NCBI GenBank assembly: GCA_963580285.1
Contig: OY757026.1
Coordinates: 42,576,931-42,640,930, forward strand
Direction of reading: 5' to 3'
Length of the DNA stretch: 64,000 nt
Source: Lucinisca nassula
Lineage: Eukaryota > Mollusca > Bivalvia > Lucinida > Lucinidae
The position numbers were made by a program, and so were the translations under genes. The notes under the pieces are model-generated. The model did no database searches, had not been told where the DNA came from, and worked only from the letters and a program-made list of their open reading frames with translations. Below are positions 42,938 through 53,066 of the stretch, piece after piece (position 1 is the stretch's first letter; the number at the start of each line of letters is the position of its first letter).

Positions 42938-45900
42938 TTATAAAATGCTGTTTATTAATTTTGTGTATGGGCTCCATTCTTTATTAAATCTTTCATCTTC
43001 TTTGTTAGAAAATGCTATCTCCTTGTGAACTTTATACATTACTTTTAGTTTTTTCTTGAACACATTGACATACAACTTTTGATTTTGACATCTAGCTAGA
43101 TAGATATAATACTTTGCATATAGTAAAATAAAATTCATGATATTATCTACTTTTTGTTCCCTTTGCAAGCCAAAGATGAAGTGTTTTTCAGTAATAAAGC
43201 ATTGTATGTTGAATGCATTCAGCCACTGAATTATTTCCATAATAAAGTGTTGAGTTTTGGGACATTTCCACAGTAGATGTACAATGGTTTCATGCTCTGA
43301 TTGGCAAAGGGTACAGAGTGTGTCCTCCCTAAGTTTCATTTTGTTCAGTAGTTTGTTTGTTACTAATATATTGTGATTGATGCTGATTTGATACCACAGC
43401 AAAGCTGGATACTTTGTAATTTTAAATGGGAATGTATATATATTTTTCCAATCTTCGGGTATAAATTTGTAGATCTTATTCCAAGTTGCCTGTCCTGTGG
43501 GTATACTATTATTTTGATTCAGTAGATTATACATTTCCTTACTTCCTTTGTGTTGCTGTAGCAGGACAGAAATATGAGAGGGGATGTAAGGTGATGACTC
43601 TTTTTGAGTAATTTGAACTTCAGTATGTTTGAGATATTTTTTTATCGCTCTAATACAACCATTATATTCCAGAAAATTTGTTCTTATACCTGTTTTCTGT
43701 ATGAAGACGTGCTCACTGAAAAAGAATCCATTGTCATCGACAAGGTCATTGATGTATCTGACACCTCTCTTAAACCAATGATTGTGAAATATATATTTTC
43801 CATCAACTTTTATATTTTGGTTGTAATGTATTGGGCTTTTTAATATTGTTTCACCAGTTGGCACAATTTTCTTATTTATCTTTATTACTGCTTCTAAAAC
43901 ATCTTTCCAAAACTGGTTTTCTAGTGTTCCTATTAATTTTTCTAAAAACATAGTATTACACCCCGTAAGTTTATCAATGTCTACATGTGATTTTATAATT
44001 GTCTGCCATTTACTATCTGTGATTAATAATCTTCTAATCCAAGTGGATTTCAGAGCTTCAATGAACGCCTTAAGATTGATCATTTTTAATCCACCATCAC
44101 AATATTCTTTAAGTACTGTAGATTCTTTGATTTTGCTTGTTTTATTATTCCACAAGAAGTTATACATAATCTTATTAATTAGCTCAATTATGTTTTCGCT
44201 AGGGTTCGGCAACATTATGAATAAGTGGTTGAAGGCAGAGATCATAAATGTTTTGATAACTGTTATTTTACCTAATGGTGTCAGTGATCGTCTTTGCCAT
44301 TGTTTTGCTACGTTTTTAAGTTGCTGTATTTTTGTGTTGTAGTTTGCTGCTTCCATCTTTTCCAAATCTACATTAAAAATAATACCCAATATTTTAAATT
44401 TCTTACATCCCCATGTCAATTTCCATTTAGTTTTTATTGCTTCTATGCTATATTTTTTGGAGCCTAACCAAACAACTTGAGTCTTCTCGAAATTTATTCT
44501 TAGGCCTGATATGTTTGCGAATCTCTCTAATTCATTTAGGACATTTTCAAGTGAACTGTGTGAGCCATCTAAAAATATAGATGTGTCATCTGCGAATTGG
44601 GAAATCTTAAACTCTGTGTCATTTATATAAATACCTTTAATTTTTTTATTTTGCCTAATAACTGAAGACAGAAATTCTGCACATATAATGAACAGGTAAG
44701 GAGACAGTGGGTCCCCTTGCCGGCAGCCACGCCCAATACTGAAAAAGGAAGATAAATAACCACACTGAATGACTGCAGATGTTATGTTCTTATATAATGT
44801 TTGCACCCAATGTATCAAGGACTGGCCGAAATTAAGGAACTTTAGTGCTTTCTCAATAAATGACCATGACAGGGAATCAAAAGCTTTCTCAAAATCTATT
44901 AGCAGTAAGAGTCCTGGAATATTATTATGTTCTGTGTAAGCCATTATATCATATATCAGTCGTGTATTTTCGCCAATGTACCTTCCTTTAATAAAGCCTG
45001 TTTGATCTTTATCTATCACTTTGTCGATAACTTCTTTGATTCTATTAGCTATTGCTCCTGATGCTATTTTATATATAGTATCTAATAATGTTAACGGCCT
45101 CCAATTTTTTAGAAACTGTTTAGGTTTGTTTTCTTTTGGAATGCATGTTATAATACCCTGGCGTTGGCATATTGACAGTTCTCCATTTTCATATCCTAGA
45201 TTTAGTGACCTCAGTACAAATTGCCCAATTTGTCTCCAAAATACTTTGAAAAATTCTGCTGAAAAGCCACTTATCCCTGGGCTTTTATTTTGCTTCATAT
45301 TATTCAGTGATTCTGATATCTCCTTAAATGTTAAGGGGCCATCTAATCTTACAGATTCTTGGTCTGAAAGTTTAACCATATTTGTATCTTTCATATATTG
45401 TTCTATACTTATATTTTCTAATATATCATCCTTGTTTTCATATAAGCTTTTATAAAAATATTCTGTTTCCTTAAGTATTTCTGCTTGCTCTGTTATAACT
45501 GACCCATCCTCTTTTTCAATTTTTCCTATTATCTTAGACACATAATTATGTTTTTCTAATCCGCAGAAATATTTTGTCGGTTTTTCGCCCTGATCAATAT
45601 ACTGGGCTTTTGATCTAATCATATATCCCTTAAGCTTATCATTTCGTATGTCATAAAGTTCAGTTTTGAGATTTTCAAGAAGTTCCATGTCCTGTGAACT
45701 ATTTTCGAGCAATTTGATCTTTTCTATTAATTCTTTTTCGCGTTTATTTTTCTGTTTTGTTTTATAGCTAGAGAAGGATATGGATTCTCCCCTTATTTCT
45801 AATAATAATGTGTCTAAAAATAGCTGGTCATTTATAGTAAACTGTAACTCATCATTAGGAACTCTATGTAATTCATCTAAGTTATAAACAGGAAGGGCAT

Positions 45901-46768
45901 ATTGTTGCTTTATTTGAAATATTTTCTTGTTTATGCATTCTAAGTAGGCTGGGTCACTTAGTAAGGAATTATTGTGCTTCCAGTATGATCTTCCTTGACT
46001 AAAGTTTGTCAAATTAAGCTCTAGGATTATAATGGAATGATCAGATCTGTAACTGGACTCTATGGTGGACTTTTTAACATACTGCATCAGGGTTTCTGTA
46101 ATTAAAAAGAAGTCTAGCCGTGCTTGTTTACAGGGGCTTTTTTTCCTCCATGAAAATTTTTTTTGTAAAGGATGAGCTTCCCTAAAGGGATCAAGAAGAT
46201 ACTTTGCATCAATCATTTCCAGCACCTTGTCCCGAGCCTTGGAATTATTAACTGTTTTGTAATTATAATAGTCTAGCTCCGGGTCAAGGACACAGTTATA
46301 ATCTCCACATAGAATTACCTCCTTATTACCTATGTCATCAATTAGGTTTGAAATGTTATCAAAAAAGTCTGGACTGTCTACATTTGGTCCATATAAGTTA
46401 ACTAGAGTTAACCTTTGATTAAAAACAGTCATATCTACTACTATATAGTTTCCATTTTCATCCAATATATTTTTGTGTATTTTACAGTCTACGTCTTTTC
46501 CAAAGAATATTGCTACCCCTCTTGCATTTGATCTGTAGTTACTAAATATACAGTTACTATTACCCCATTGTTCTATGATATTAGTTTCATTTTCTGCAAC
46601 AAAATGTGTATCTTGTAAGCAATAAATATGGCTTCTTGTGTCCTTCAAATAATCAAAAACATCTATTCGTTTCTGTAAACCTTGTAGGCCTTGAGTGTTA
46701 TATGATAGTACTCGCAGTTCAACCATTGTTAATATGCTGGTATGTCTGTTGTGTTTTGCAATAAACAT
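42938..46768 (-). CDS. L1/Tx1-type LINE ORF2 (endonuclease and reverse transcriptase)
   Basis: Uninterrupted 1276-aa protein. Met15 (MVELRVLSYNTQG) is the more likely start because the endonuclease fold begins there. Endonuclease motifs: SYN (22-24), QDTH (52-55; most APE endonucleases have QETH), GDYN (155-158), RLDFFL (217-222), SDH (242-244). RT motifs: NWRPLTLLD (555-563), DFEKAFD (625-631), GCRQGDPLSPYLF (681-693), FADD (725-728). C-terminal finger C1152-x2-C1155-x8-H1164-x4-C1169, as in L1-type ORF2. It nicks DNA and copies element RNA in cis. The frame is intact, a poly(A) tail lies downstream, but no ORF1 is visible upstream, so autonomy is uncertain. L1-clade placement is firm; the Tx1-like subgroup is from motif style only. 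Confidence 0.93.
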   Translation of the reverse strand: MFIAKHNRHTSILTMVELRVLSYNTQGLQGLQKRIDVFDYLKDTRSHIYCLQDTHFVAENETNIIEQWGNSNCIFSNYRSNARGVAIFFGKDVDCKIHKNILDENGNYIVVDMTVFNQRLTLVNLYGPNVDSPDFFDNISNLIDDIGNKEVILCGDYNCVLDPELDYYNYKTVNNSKARDKVLEMIDAKYLLDPFREAHPLQKKFSWRKKSPCKQARLDFFLITETLMQYVKKSTIESSYRSDHSIIILELNLTNFSQGRSYWKHNNSLLSDPAYLECINKKIFQIKQQYALPVYNLDELHRVPNDELQFTINDQLFLDTLLLEIRGESISFSSYKTKQKNKREKELIEKIKLLENSSQDMELLENLKTELYDIRNDKLKGYMIRSKAQYIDQGEKPTKYFCGLEKHNYVSKIIGKIEKEDGSVITEQAEILKETEYFYKSLYENKDDILENISIEQYMKDTNMVKLSDQESVRLDGPLTFKEISESLNNMKQNKSPGISGFSAEFFKVFWRQIGQFVLRSLNLGYENGELSICQRQGIITCIPKENKPKQFLKNWRPLTLLDTIYKIASGAIANRIKEVIDKVIDKDQTGFIKGRYIGENTRLIYDIMAYTEHNNIPGLLLLIDFEKAFDSLSWSFIEKALKFLNFGQSLIHWVQTLYKNITSAVIQCGYLSSFFSIGRGCRQGDPLSPYLFIICAEFLSSVIRQNKKIKGIYINDTEFKISQFADDTSIFLDGSHSSLENVLNELERFANISGLRINFEKTQVVWLGSKKYSIEAIKTKWKLTWGCKKFKILGIIFNVDLEKMEAANYNTKIQQLKNVAKQWQRRSLTPLGKITVIKTFMISAFNHLFIMLPNPSENIIELINKIMYNFLWNNKTSKIKESTVLKEYCDGGLKMINLKAFIEALKSTWIRRLLITDSKWQTIIKSHVDIDKLTGCNTMFLEKLIGTLENQFWKDVLEAVIKINKKIVPTGETILKSPIHYNQNIKVDGKYIFHNHWFKRGVRYINDLVDDNGFFFSEHVFIQKTGIRTNFLEYNGCIRAIKKYLKHTEVQITQKESSPYIPSHISVLLQQHKGSKEMYNLLNQNNSIPTGQATWNKIYKFIPEDWKNIYTFPFKITKYPALLWYQISINHNILVTNKLLNKMKLREDTLCTLCQSEHETIVHLLWKCPKTQHFIMEIIQWLNAFNIQCFITEKHFIFGLQREQKVDNIMNFILLYAKYYIYLARCQNQKLYVNVFKKKLKVMYKVHKEIAFSNKEDERFNKEWSPYTKLINSIL

Positions 46769-48219
46769 AAGATGTAAGGGCTGCCAGGCTGGTTTTTATA
46801 ACAAGTAACAAAGGAAAAGAAGAATAAAGAAACATAAAAACTAACAGAGGTGATACAATCTTGCATTTGTGCTAAATCTTAATTTCAATATTTTTCTATG
46901 GTCAAAAAGAAAAGAAAAAGACACAGCTGAGGCTTCTAGAGGGTGGATTAAGTAAATTTTAAACAAATTTGACCTAGTGACCTAGTTTTTGATCTAATAT
47001 GGTTCATATTCCAACTTGATTGAAGTATCATCAAGTCAAGAGAACTACTTTGGTTTCATGAGGATTGGGGGAAACATGAGCCTTTAGGGTGTGAACAAGG
47101 ATATAAAAAAAACTTTGCTCTGGCGACCTGGGCCCAGTTGTTCAAAGCTGTCTACATCCTTAGTTAACGTATCATTAAAACTTTGATCATTTATTATGGA
47201 AAAACATGCTTATATTATTGCTGAAAAAAAAAAAAAAAAAAAAAACGTGAGCAGCTTTTGCATATGCAACGGCTGCTCACATTTTTTTTTCAGCACAAAT
47301 ACCAAATTACACATTAAACTTGTTAGAGCAGTTAACATGACCACTAACGAGCTCATTAAGCCCACGATGCCTTGAACAACTTGCCCCTGGATTTTTGTTC
47401 AAAATGCCCCATATTCCAAGTCGATCAAGATATCATCAATCCCTATATTCTGGTAAAGCTTCATGGACTGTGTCCACTGTAATGTTGTACAAGTGTCTAA
47501 GGAAATCTGACTTAGTATCTGTGTCGTAAATCTGACCTGAACTATATTCAATATCAATCGAGAAAATACCCAAGGAGACATCCTGATCAGCTCCACAATG
47601 ACTCAAGCAAAACTGATGCCTCTACATGGCAAACAAGTTTTAAAGAAATTTGCCCTAGTGGCCCAGTTTTTTAATCCAAAATGACACATATTCCAAATCG
47701 TTCGGGATATCATCAAGACATTGTCAGTCATATAATATGCATTTTGAAGATTAAAGCAAATGCTTTAGCTTACATCTCTCATTTCTCCAACTGCATGAAC
47801 CATAGACCCCGGGAACCCATTAGTCTCAATTATAGACCTGCACATATTATAGGTTTCCATGTTGTGTACATGTTAAAAAGTGACAATGTTTTTCTAATAG
47901 ACAGGTCCTCTGCACAGGTCTTGCCGAAACGAAATACAAGGCCTGGGCTAGGACTGTCGAACTGACTTTTATGTTTCTCCTAGCTAGTCTTACCACAGCT
48001 AAAATAGCAAGACCAGCCAAGATCAAGGTTCTGATGACAATTCGCAAACAGTGCAGTCCCAAACAAGACATCCCAATATTATGGGGTATCTCATATGGGA
48101 CGACAATGTCCCGAATGTAAATATTGCTGTCAATGACAAGCACTACATCCAGCATAGACAAGTGTGAATAGATGGTTCTGTGATAGTGTAGTTACTTGTT
48201 AATTTAATGTTAACACATT
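46769..48219. repeat. family M units with a MITE; no ORF1
   Basis: GACCTAGTGACCTAGTTTTT (46975) and TGCCCTAGTGGCCCAGTTTT (47650) mark family M units. The MITE at 47129-47390 sits between two half units. A 104-aa frame at 47847-48161 has hydrophobic stretches but no recognised domain. A weak variant of the hairpin module is at about 48043-48112. Confidence 0.45.
47129..47390. mobile_element. MITE, second copy of the 13572 family
   Basis: GGCCCAGTTGTTCAAAGC and the complement of CCTTGAACAACTTGCCCC. Same internal CGTGAGCAGC / GCTGCTCAC hairpin, plus an A-run near 47225. Confidence 0.7.
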
Positions 48220-50726
48220 TAACCCTTGTCCTGCTGAATATTTTAATCTGCCATACCCACCGCCGATTATCAACCAATCAGTTTACTTGACTCATATTAT
48301 TGCAAAAAATTCACAATCCGAATGACAATGTAGATCCCGATCAGGTGACTTCTAAAGAAGCCATCTGATCTGGATGTACATTGTTTCAAAGATAGGGCTC
48401 TACATGGTTTCAAAGATAAGGCCTATTCAGACTCAGCATGGCAAGGGCCAATACAAAATAAGAGCTGCATGTAACTGTATATTCCCAGTAAAACTGGATA
48501 TGTCTATAAAGTTGCATATATAATATGTTCCCACTATGACCGGATAGGTCTGGATCACAATGTTACTAATATGACAGAATAAGTCCACAATTCCCCTAAT
48601 ATGATCATCACTTTCTGTGGAATAAAGTCTAATGTAAAGTTACAAACTGACAGCAATCTGGCAAACAGTGTTGACCCAGATGAGGTATCTCAATGTGAGA
48701 TATCTCATGTGGACCCACAATGATTCTAGCAGAACTGCGCTGATAGTAGGGCCCAGAGGGGTAATCTTTTTATGGACTTGTTAATTTGATATGAACACAT
48801 TTAACCCTTGTCCTGCTGAATATCTTAATCTGCCACACCCACTGCTGATTTTCAACCGATCAGTTTACTTGATTTAAATTACTGCAAAAACTTCACAATC
48901 TGAATGTCAATGTAGATCCTGATCAGGTGACTTCTAAAGAAGCCATCTGATCTGAATCTACATTGTTCTAAGATAGGTTTCTACAATCATGGTTTCACAG
49001 ATAAGGCCTATTCAGACTCAGCATGGCAAGGGCCGATACAAAATAAGAGCTACTTGTAACTGTATATTATCAACCAATCAGTTTACTTGATTCAAATTAT
49101 TGCAAAACTTCACAATCTGAATGACAATGTAGATCCCGATCAGATGACTTCTAAAGAAGCCATCTGATCTGGATCTACATTGTTCTAAGATAGGTTTCTA
49201 CAATCATGGTTTCACAGATAAGGCCTATTCAGACTCAGCATGGCAAGGGCCGATACAAAATAAGAGCTACTTGTAACTGTATATTATCAACCAATCAGTT
49301 TACTTGATTCAAATTATTGCAAAACTTCACAATCTGAATGACAATGTAGATCCCGATCAGATGACTTCTAAAGAAGCCATCCAATCTGGATCCACATTGT
49401 TCTAAGATAGGTTTCTACAATCATGGTTTCAAAGATAAGGCCTATTCAGACTCAGCATGGCAAGGGCCAATACAAAATAAGAGCTACATGTAACTGTATA
49501 TTATCAACCAATCAGTTTACTTGACTCATATTATTGCAAAACTTCACAATCTGAATGACAATGTAGATCCTGATCAGATGACTTCTAAAGAAGCCATCTG
49601 ATCTGGATGTACATTGTTTCAAAGATAGGGCTCTACATGGTTTCAAAGATAAGGCCTATTCAGACTCAGCATGGCAAGGGCCGATACAAAATAAGAGCTG
49701 CATGTAACTGTATATTCCCAGTAAAACTGGATATGTCTATAAAGTTGCATATATAATATGTTCCCACTATGACTGGATAGGTCGGGATCACAATGTTACT
49801 AATATGACAGAATAAGTCCACAATTCCCCTTATATGATCATCACTTTCTGTGGAATAAAGTCTATTGTAAAGTTACAAACTGACAGCAATCTGGCAAACA
49901 GTGTTGACCCAGATGAGGTATCTCAATGTGAGATATCTCATGTGGACCCACAATGATTCTAGCAGAACTGCACTGATAGTAGGGCCTAGCAGGGTAGTCT
50001 TTTTATGGACTTGTTAATTTGATATGAACACATTTAACCCTTGTCCTGCTGAATATTTTAATCTGCCACACCCAATGCTGATTATCAACCAATCAGTTTA
50101 CTTGATTTAAATTGTTGCAAAAACTTCACAATCTGAATGACAATGTAGATCCTGATCAGGTGACTTCTAAAGAAGCCATCTGATCTCGATTTACAATGTT
50201 TCAAAGATAGGGCTCTACATGGTTTCAAAGATAAGGCCTATTCAGACTCAGCATGGCAAGGGCCGATACAAAATAAGAGCTACATGTACCTGTATATTCC
50301 CAGTAAAACTGGATATGTCTATAAAGTTGCATATATAATATGTTCCCAATATGACCGGATAGGTCGGGATCACAATGTTACTAATATGACATAATAAGTC
50401 CACAATTCCCCTAATATGATCATCACTTTCTGTGGAATAAAGTCTAATGTAAAGTTATAAACTGACAGCAATCTGGCAAACAGTGTTGACCCAGATGAGG
50501 TATCTCAATGTGAGATATCTCATGTGGTCCCGCAATGATTTCAGCAGAACTGCACTGATAGTAGGGCTCAGAGGGGTAATCCTTTTATGGACTTGTTAAT
50601 TTGATGTGAACACATTTAACCCTTGTCCTGCTGAATATTTTAATCTGCCACACCCACTGCTGACTATCAGCTAATCAGACTTGATTCAAATTATTGCAAA
50701 AAATTTACAATCTGAATGACAATAAT
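48220..50726. repeat. complex tandem array with repeated hairpin modules
   Basis: Two interleaved units. A ~215-bp unit (ATCAACCAATCAGTTTACTT to CATGGCAAGGGCCGATAC) is tandem at about 48840-49690. A ~600-1200-bp higher-order unit starts TTAACCCTTGTCCTGCTGAA at 48219, 48801, 50036 and 50627. Hairpins AATGTAGATCCxGATCAG / CTGATCTGGATCTACATT recur at 48326, 48908, 49128, 49347, 49560 and 50140, with a variant (ACCCAGATGAGGTATCTCA / TGAGATATCTCATGTGG) near 48663, 49895 and 50480. The right end is cut mid-unit. Confidence 0.8.
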
Positions 50727-50922
50727 GAATTGTATTGTTAGTAAGACTGAGCTGCTTCATCTCCCTCTGGTGCACTAGGACCTGACTAACAGTGTCCACA
50801 AGGTGTCCAGATAGTAACATATTAGTCAGCTCTGTATATCACAGGGAACCACTGACTCATATGTCTAGCATCTGATGCCAACTCTTGTTTTCTAAACATT
50901 GCTGATGATCATCTGGTGACAG

Positions 50923-50957
50923 GTGAGCGATACAGGGCCATGTTGGCCCTCTTGTTG
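50923..50957 (+). mobile_element. HINE family L 3' terminus (detached)
   Basis: CAGGTGAGCGATAC, hairpin AGGGCCATGTTGGCCCT and CTTGTT. It has no 5' partner nearby and is best paired with the array starting at 40385. Confidence 0.6.
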
Positions 50958-51795
50958 CTCTTATTTCAGAACTGTTTGAAACAGAGCCTTCAAACTTCAC
51001 ATAAATGTTTGTTGGGACCAGACGTTTCCATAGACACCAAACTTTTTGACCGTGACCTTGACTTATGAACTGTGACCTATTTTTGGTAAATTTATCCAAA
51101 AGCTTTAACCATGACCATATTTCCAAGTATTTGGCTTACTCTCATAAACTTTATTGCACATACTCACCCCTAAGCACTTCAGTCTATCCAAGTTCAATAA
51201 ATATGTCATGCAATTTGACTGTGTTATCTCCCCTTTCTCTCAGTTTGTATAAAAAAGAAAAAATGTTTTTGCCACTTAGTTTAATACCACTAACAATAGT
51301 CTTCAAACTTCCCATGGATGTTCCTATGGACAAGACCTTTCCATTGATACCAAACTTTTTTACCTGTGACCTTGACCTTTGAACTTTGATCTATTTTTCA
51401 AAAATGTAACAAAAAACTTTAACCTTGACTACTGGACCATATTTCCAAAAGTATTTGCCCTAGCTAGCTAGCCTCATGACTGTATAATCACAAAGGCTAC
51501 ATTCTTACCAAGTTCCATAACTCTATCATGAAATTTGACTGACTTATCTGCCTTTGTGACATACAAAAAACGCCCTTTTCAAGAAAACATTTTGGTCTCT
51601 CATTTTAACAGCTTTCAAAATTCACATGTGTGTTCCATTGATATCAAACTTTTTGACCTGTGACCTTGACCTATTTTTCGAAAGTTTAACAAAAAACTTT
51701 AACCTTGGCCATTATTTCCAAAAGTATTTGGCCCAGCCTCATAAAACTGGACACAAATCTGTATCATTCTGACCAAGTTCCATAACTCTGTCATG
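50958..51795. repeat. degenerate tandem array
   Basis: Units of ~330-350 bp around CCAAACTTTTTGACCTGTGACC and CATATTTCCAAAAGTATTTG. No coding signal. Confidence 0.6.
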
Positions 51796-52207
51796 CGATC
51801 CCAATACAGATATTGAGTGCTCATTAGAACCCCATCGATAAGGCTGTTCTAACAAGTAACCACAATCTATCTTGGAACAGTCTGATCAGGGTCTGCACTG
51901 TTTGCCATTCTTTCTGCACTGTTTGGACTCCTTGCTGGAAGAAGAAACAAATTTGTTAAACTTTTAGGAGAATTACAGCAAGTCCTCAAGATGCCTGAAT
52001 TTTTAGGATATTTATGATTGATGGTCATTGAAAAGCATTGAACTTTGCCATTTCTGATCTTTGTAAAGTACAAAATTGTTTAATTCTGACTGACAGCAGC
52101 TACTGTGTTCATGTATGTTGACTAAATCTTTCATAATTGATCATGTCCAGAAACTCACAGTAAAGTAAATATTAATTAGCCAAAAGTGATTTTGGGGCAA
52201 AATTGGG
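51796..52207. repeat. fold-back F fragment and MITE D fragment
   Basis: GAGTGCTCATTAGAACCCC / GGCTGTTCTAACAAGTAACC at 51815-51870. The half hairpin CAGTCTGATCAGGGTCTGCA is at 51880-51909, followed by the family D flank TTACAGCAAGTCCTCAAG. Confidence 0.6.
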
Positions 52208-52321
52208 TAATAGTTTGAAGTTTTGTTTTGTTTTGTTTGATTTGAGGTTTACGAGGACTGTTCAAATATGAATGCAACTAAGCACATAAAAATGATTCTG
52301 TGATAGATTTCGATGAAAAAC

Positions 52322-53066
52322 TTATTTTGTCCCCTCAAAGTATTCCCCTTTAACAGATATACAAACCTTCAGTCTTCTGATCCAATCATTGAATGCATTT
52401 TGGTAGTCTTTTCGAGGTATACTATGAAGGCACTGGAATATTGCAGAGCCGAGGTGTTTGCTCTGTACAAATTTTCGACCAGAAAGGTATTTTTTCAGCC
52501 ATGGGAACAAAAAAAAGTCACACGGGGCAAGGTCAGGGGAATAAGGGGGATGAGGGAGTTTAACAACCTTTTCCTGCTTCAGATAGTTTTGCACAATGAA
52601 CGCCTTGTGCGATGACACATTGTCATGTAGCAATCTGACATTGGCCAAACCAGTTGCGGGTCTTCGTTCTTTGAAATATTTCTTCAGTTTTCGAAGAACT
52701 TTATTCTTTTAAAACTTTGCATTTACAGATTTGCCTTTAGGCACAGCAACCTGAATAGCAGGGCCCTGATTTGAAAAGAATGTGGCATACATTACCTTCT
52801 TGACGCTCATGGTCCGCTTTATTTGTCATTTGCAATACTTGTTGCCCATATTTTGTTCTGAATCTTTTGTTTTGGCTCAAAAAAGTGTACCCATGTCTCG
52901 TCACCTGTGACGACATTAGCGAAAGACCGTGCATTGTAATTTTGGAAACTTTTTAAGCAACTTCTTGGCGCACTGAACGCGTGTCTTTTTCTGCTCATCT
53001 GTCAACAGATGGGGAATCCATCTAGCACAGATCTTTTTTATTTTCAAATCCCGTTTCAGAATTGTA
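52322..53066 (-). pseudogene. mariner transposase, C-terminal two-thirds
   Basis: Reads ILKRDLKIKKICARWIPHLL, then LLTDEQKKTRVQCAKKLLKK, then VVTGDETWVHFFEPKQK carrying the first catalytic Asp, then LLHDNVSSHKA and PHPPYSPDLAPCDFFLFP with the second and third Asp separated by 34 residues (D34D). At least one frameshift falls between the GDETWVHFF block and the LLHDN block (52650-52870). The enzyme would cut and paste the element at TA sites. The frameshift and the split gene make it inactive. Upstream it joins the insert near AAGATGTACAATTCTG. Confidence 0.88.

Larger units (their letters stand above)
42190..50726 (-). mobile_element. L1/Tx1-type LINE insertion (possibly compound)
   Basis: GAATTGTATTGTT occurs at 42182-42194 and 50727-50739, a candidate 13-bp target duplication. 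On the minus strand the 3' end is a ~28-nt poly(A) (complement of 42192-42219) preceded by AATAAA within ~20 nt. Going upstream there is a 3' UTR with a nested MITE (42603-42792), ORF2, a region with family M units and a MITE (46.9-47.7 kb), and a tandem array (48.2-50.73 kb) that stops mid-unit at the duplication. No ORF1 was found. Whether all 8.5 kb is one LINE is inference. Confidence 0.45.

Noticed and set aside
47847..48161. LINE ORF1 candidate (104 aa, minus strand)
   Set aside because: Hydrophobic, with no coiled coil, RRM or zinc knuckle, and no similarity to known ORF1 types.
48220..50726. CRISPR-like array
   Set aside because: Repeats are ~215 bp and longer with no unique spacers, and the genome is eukaryotic.
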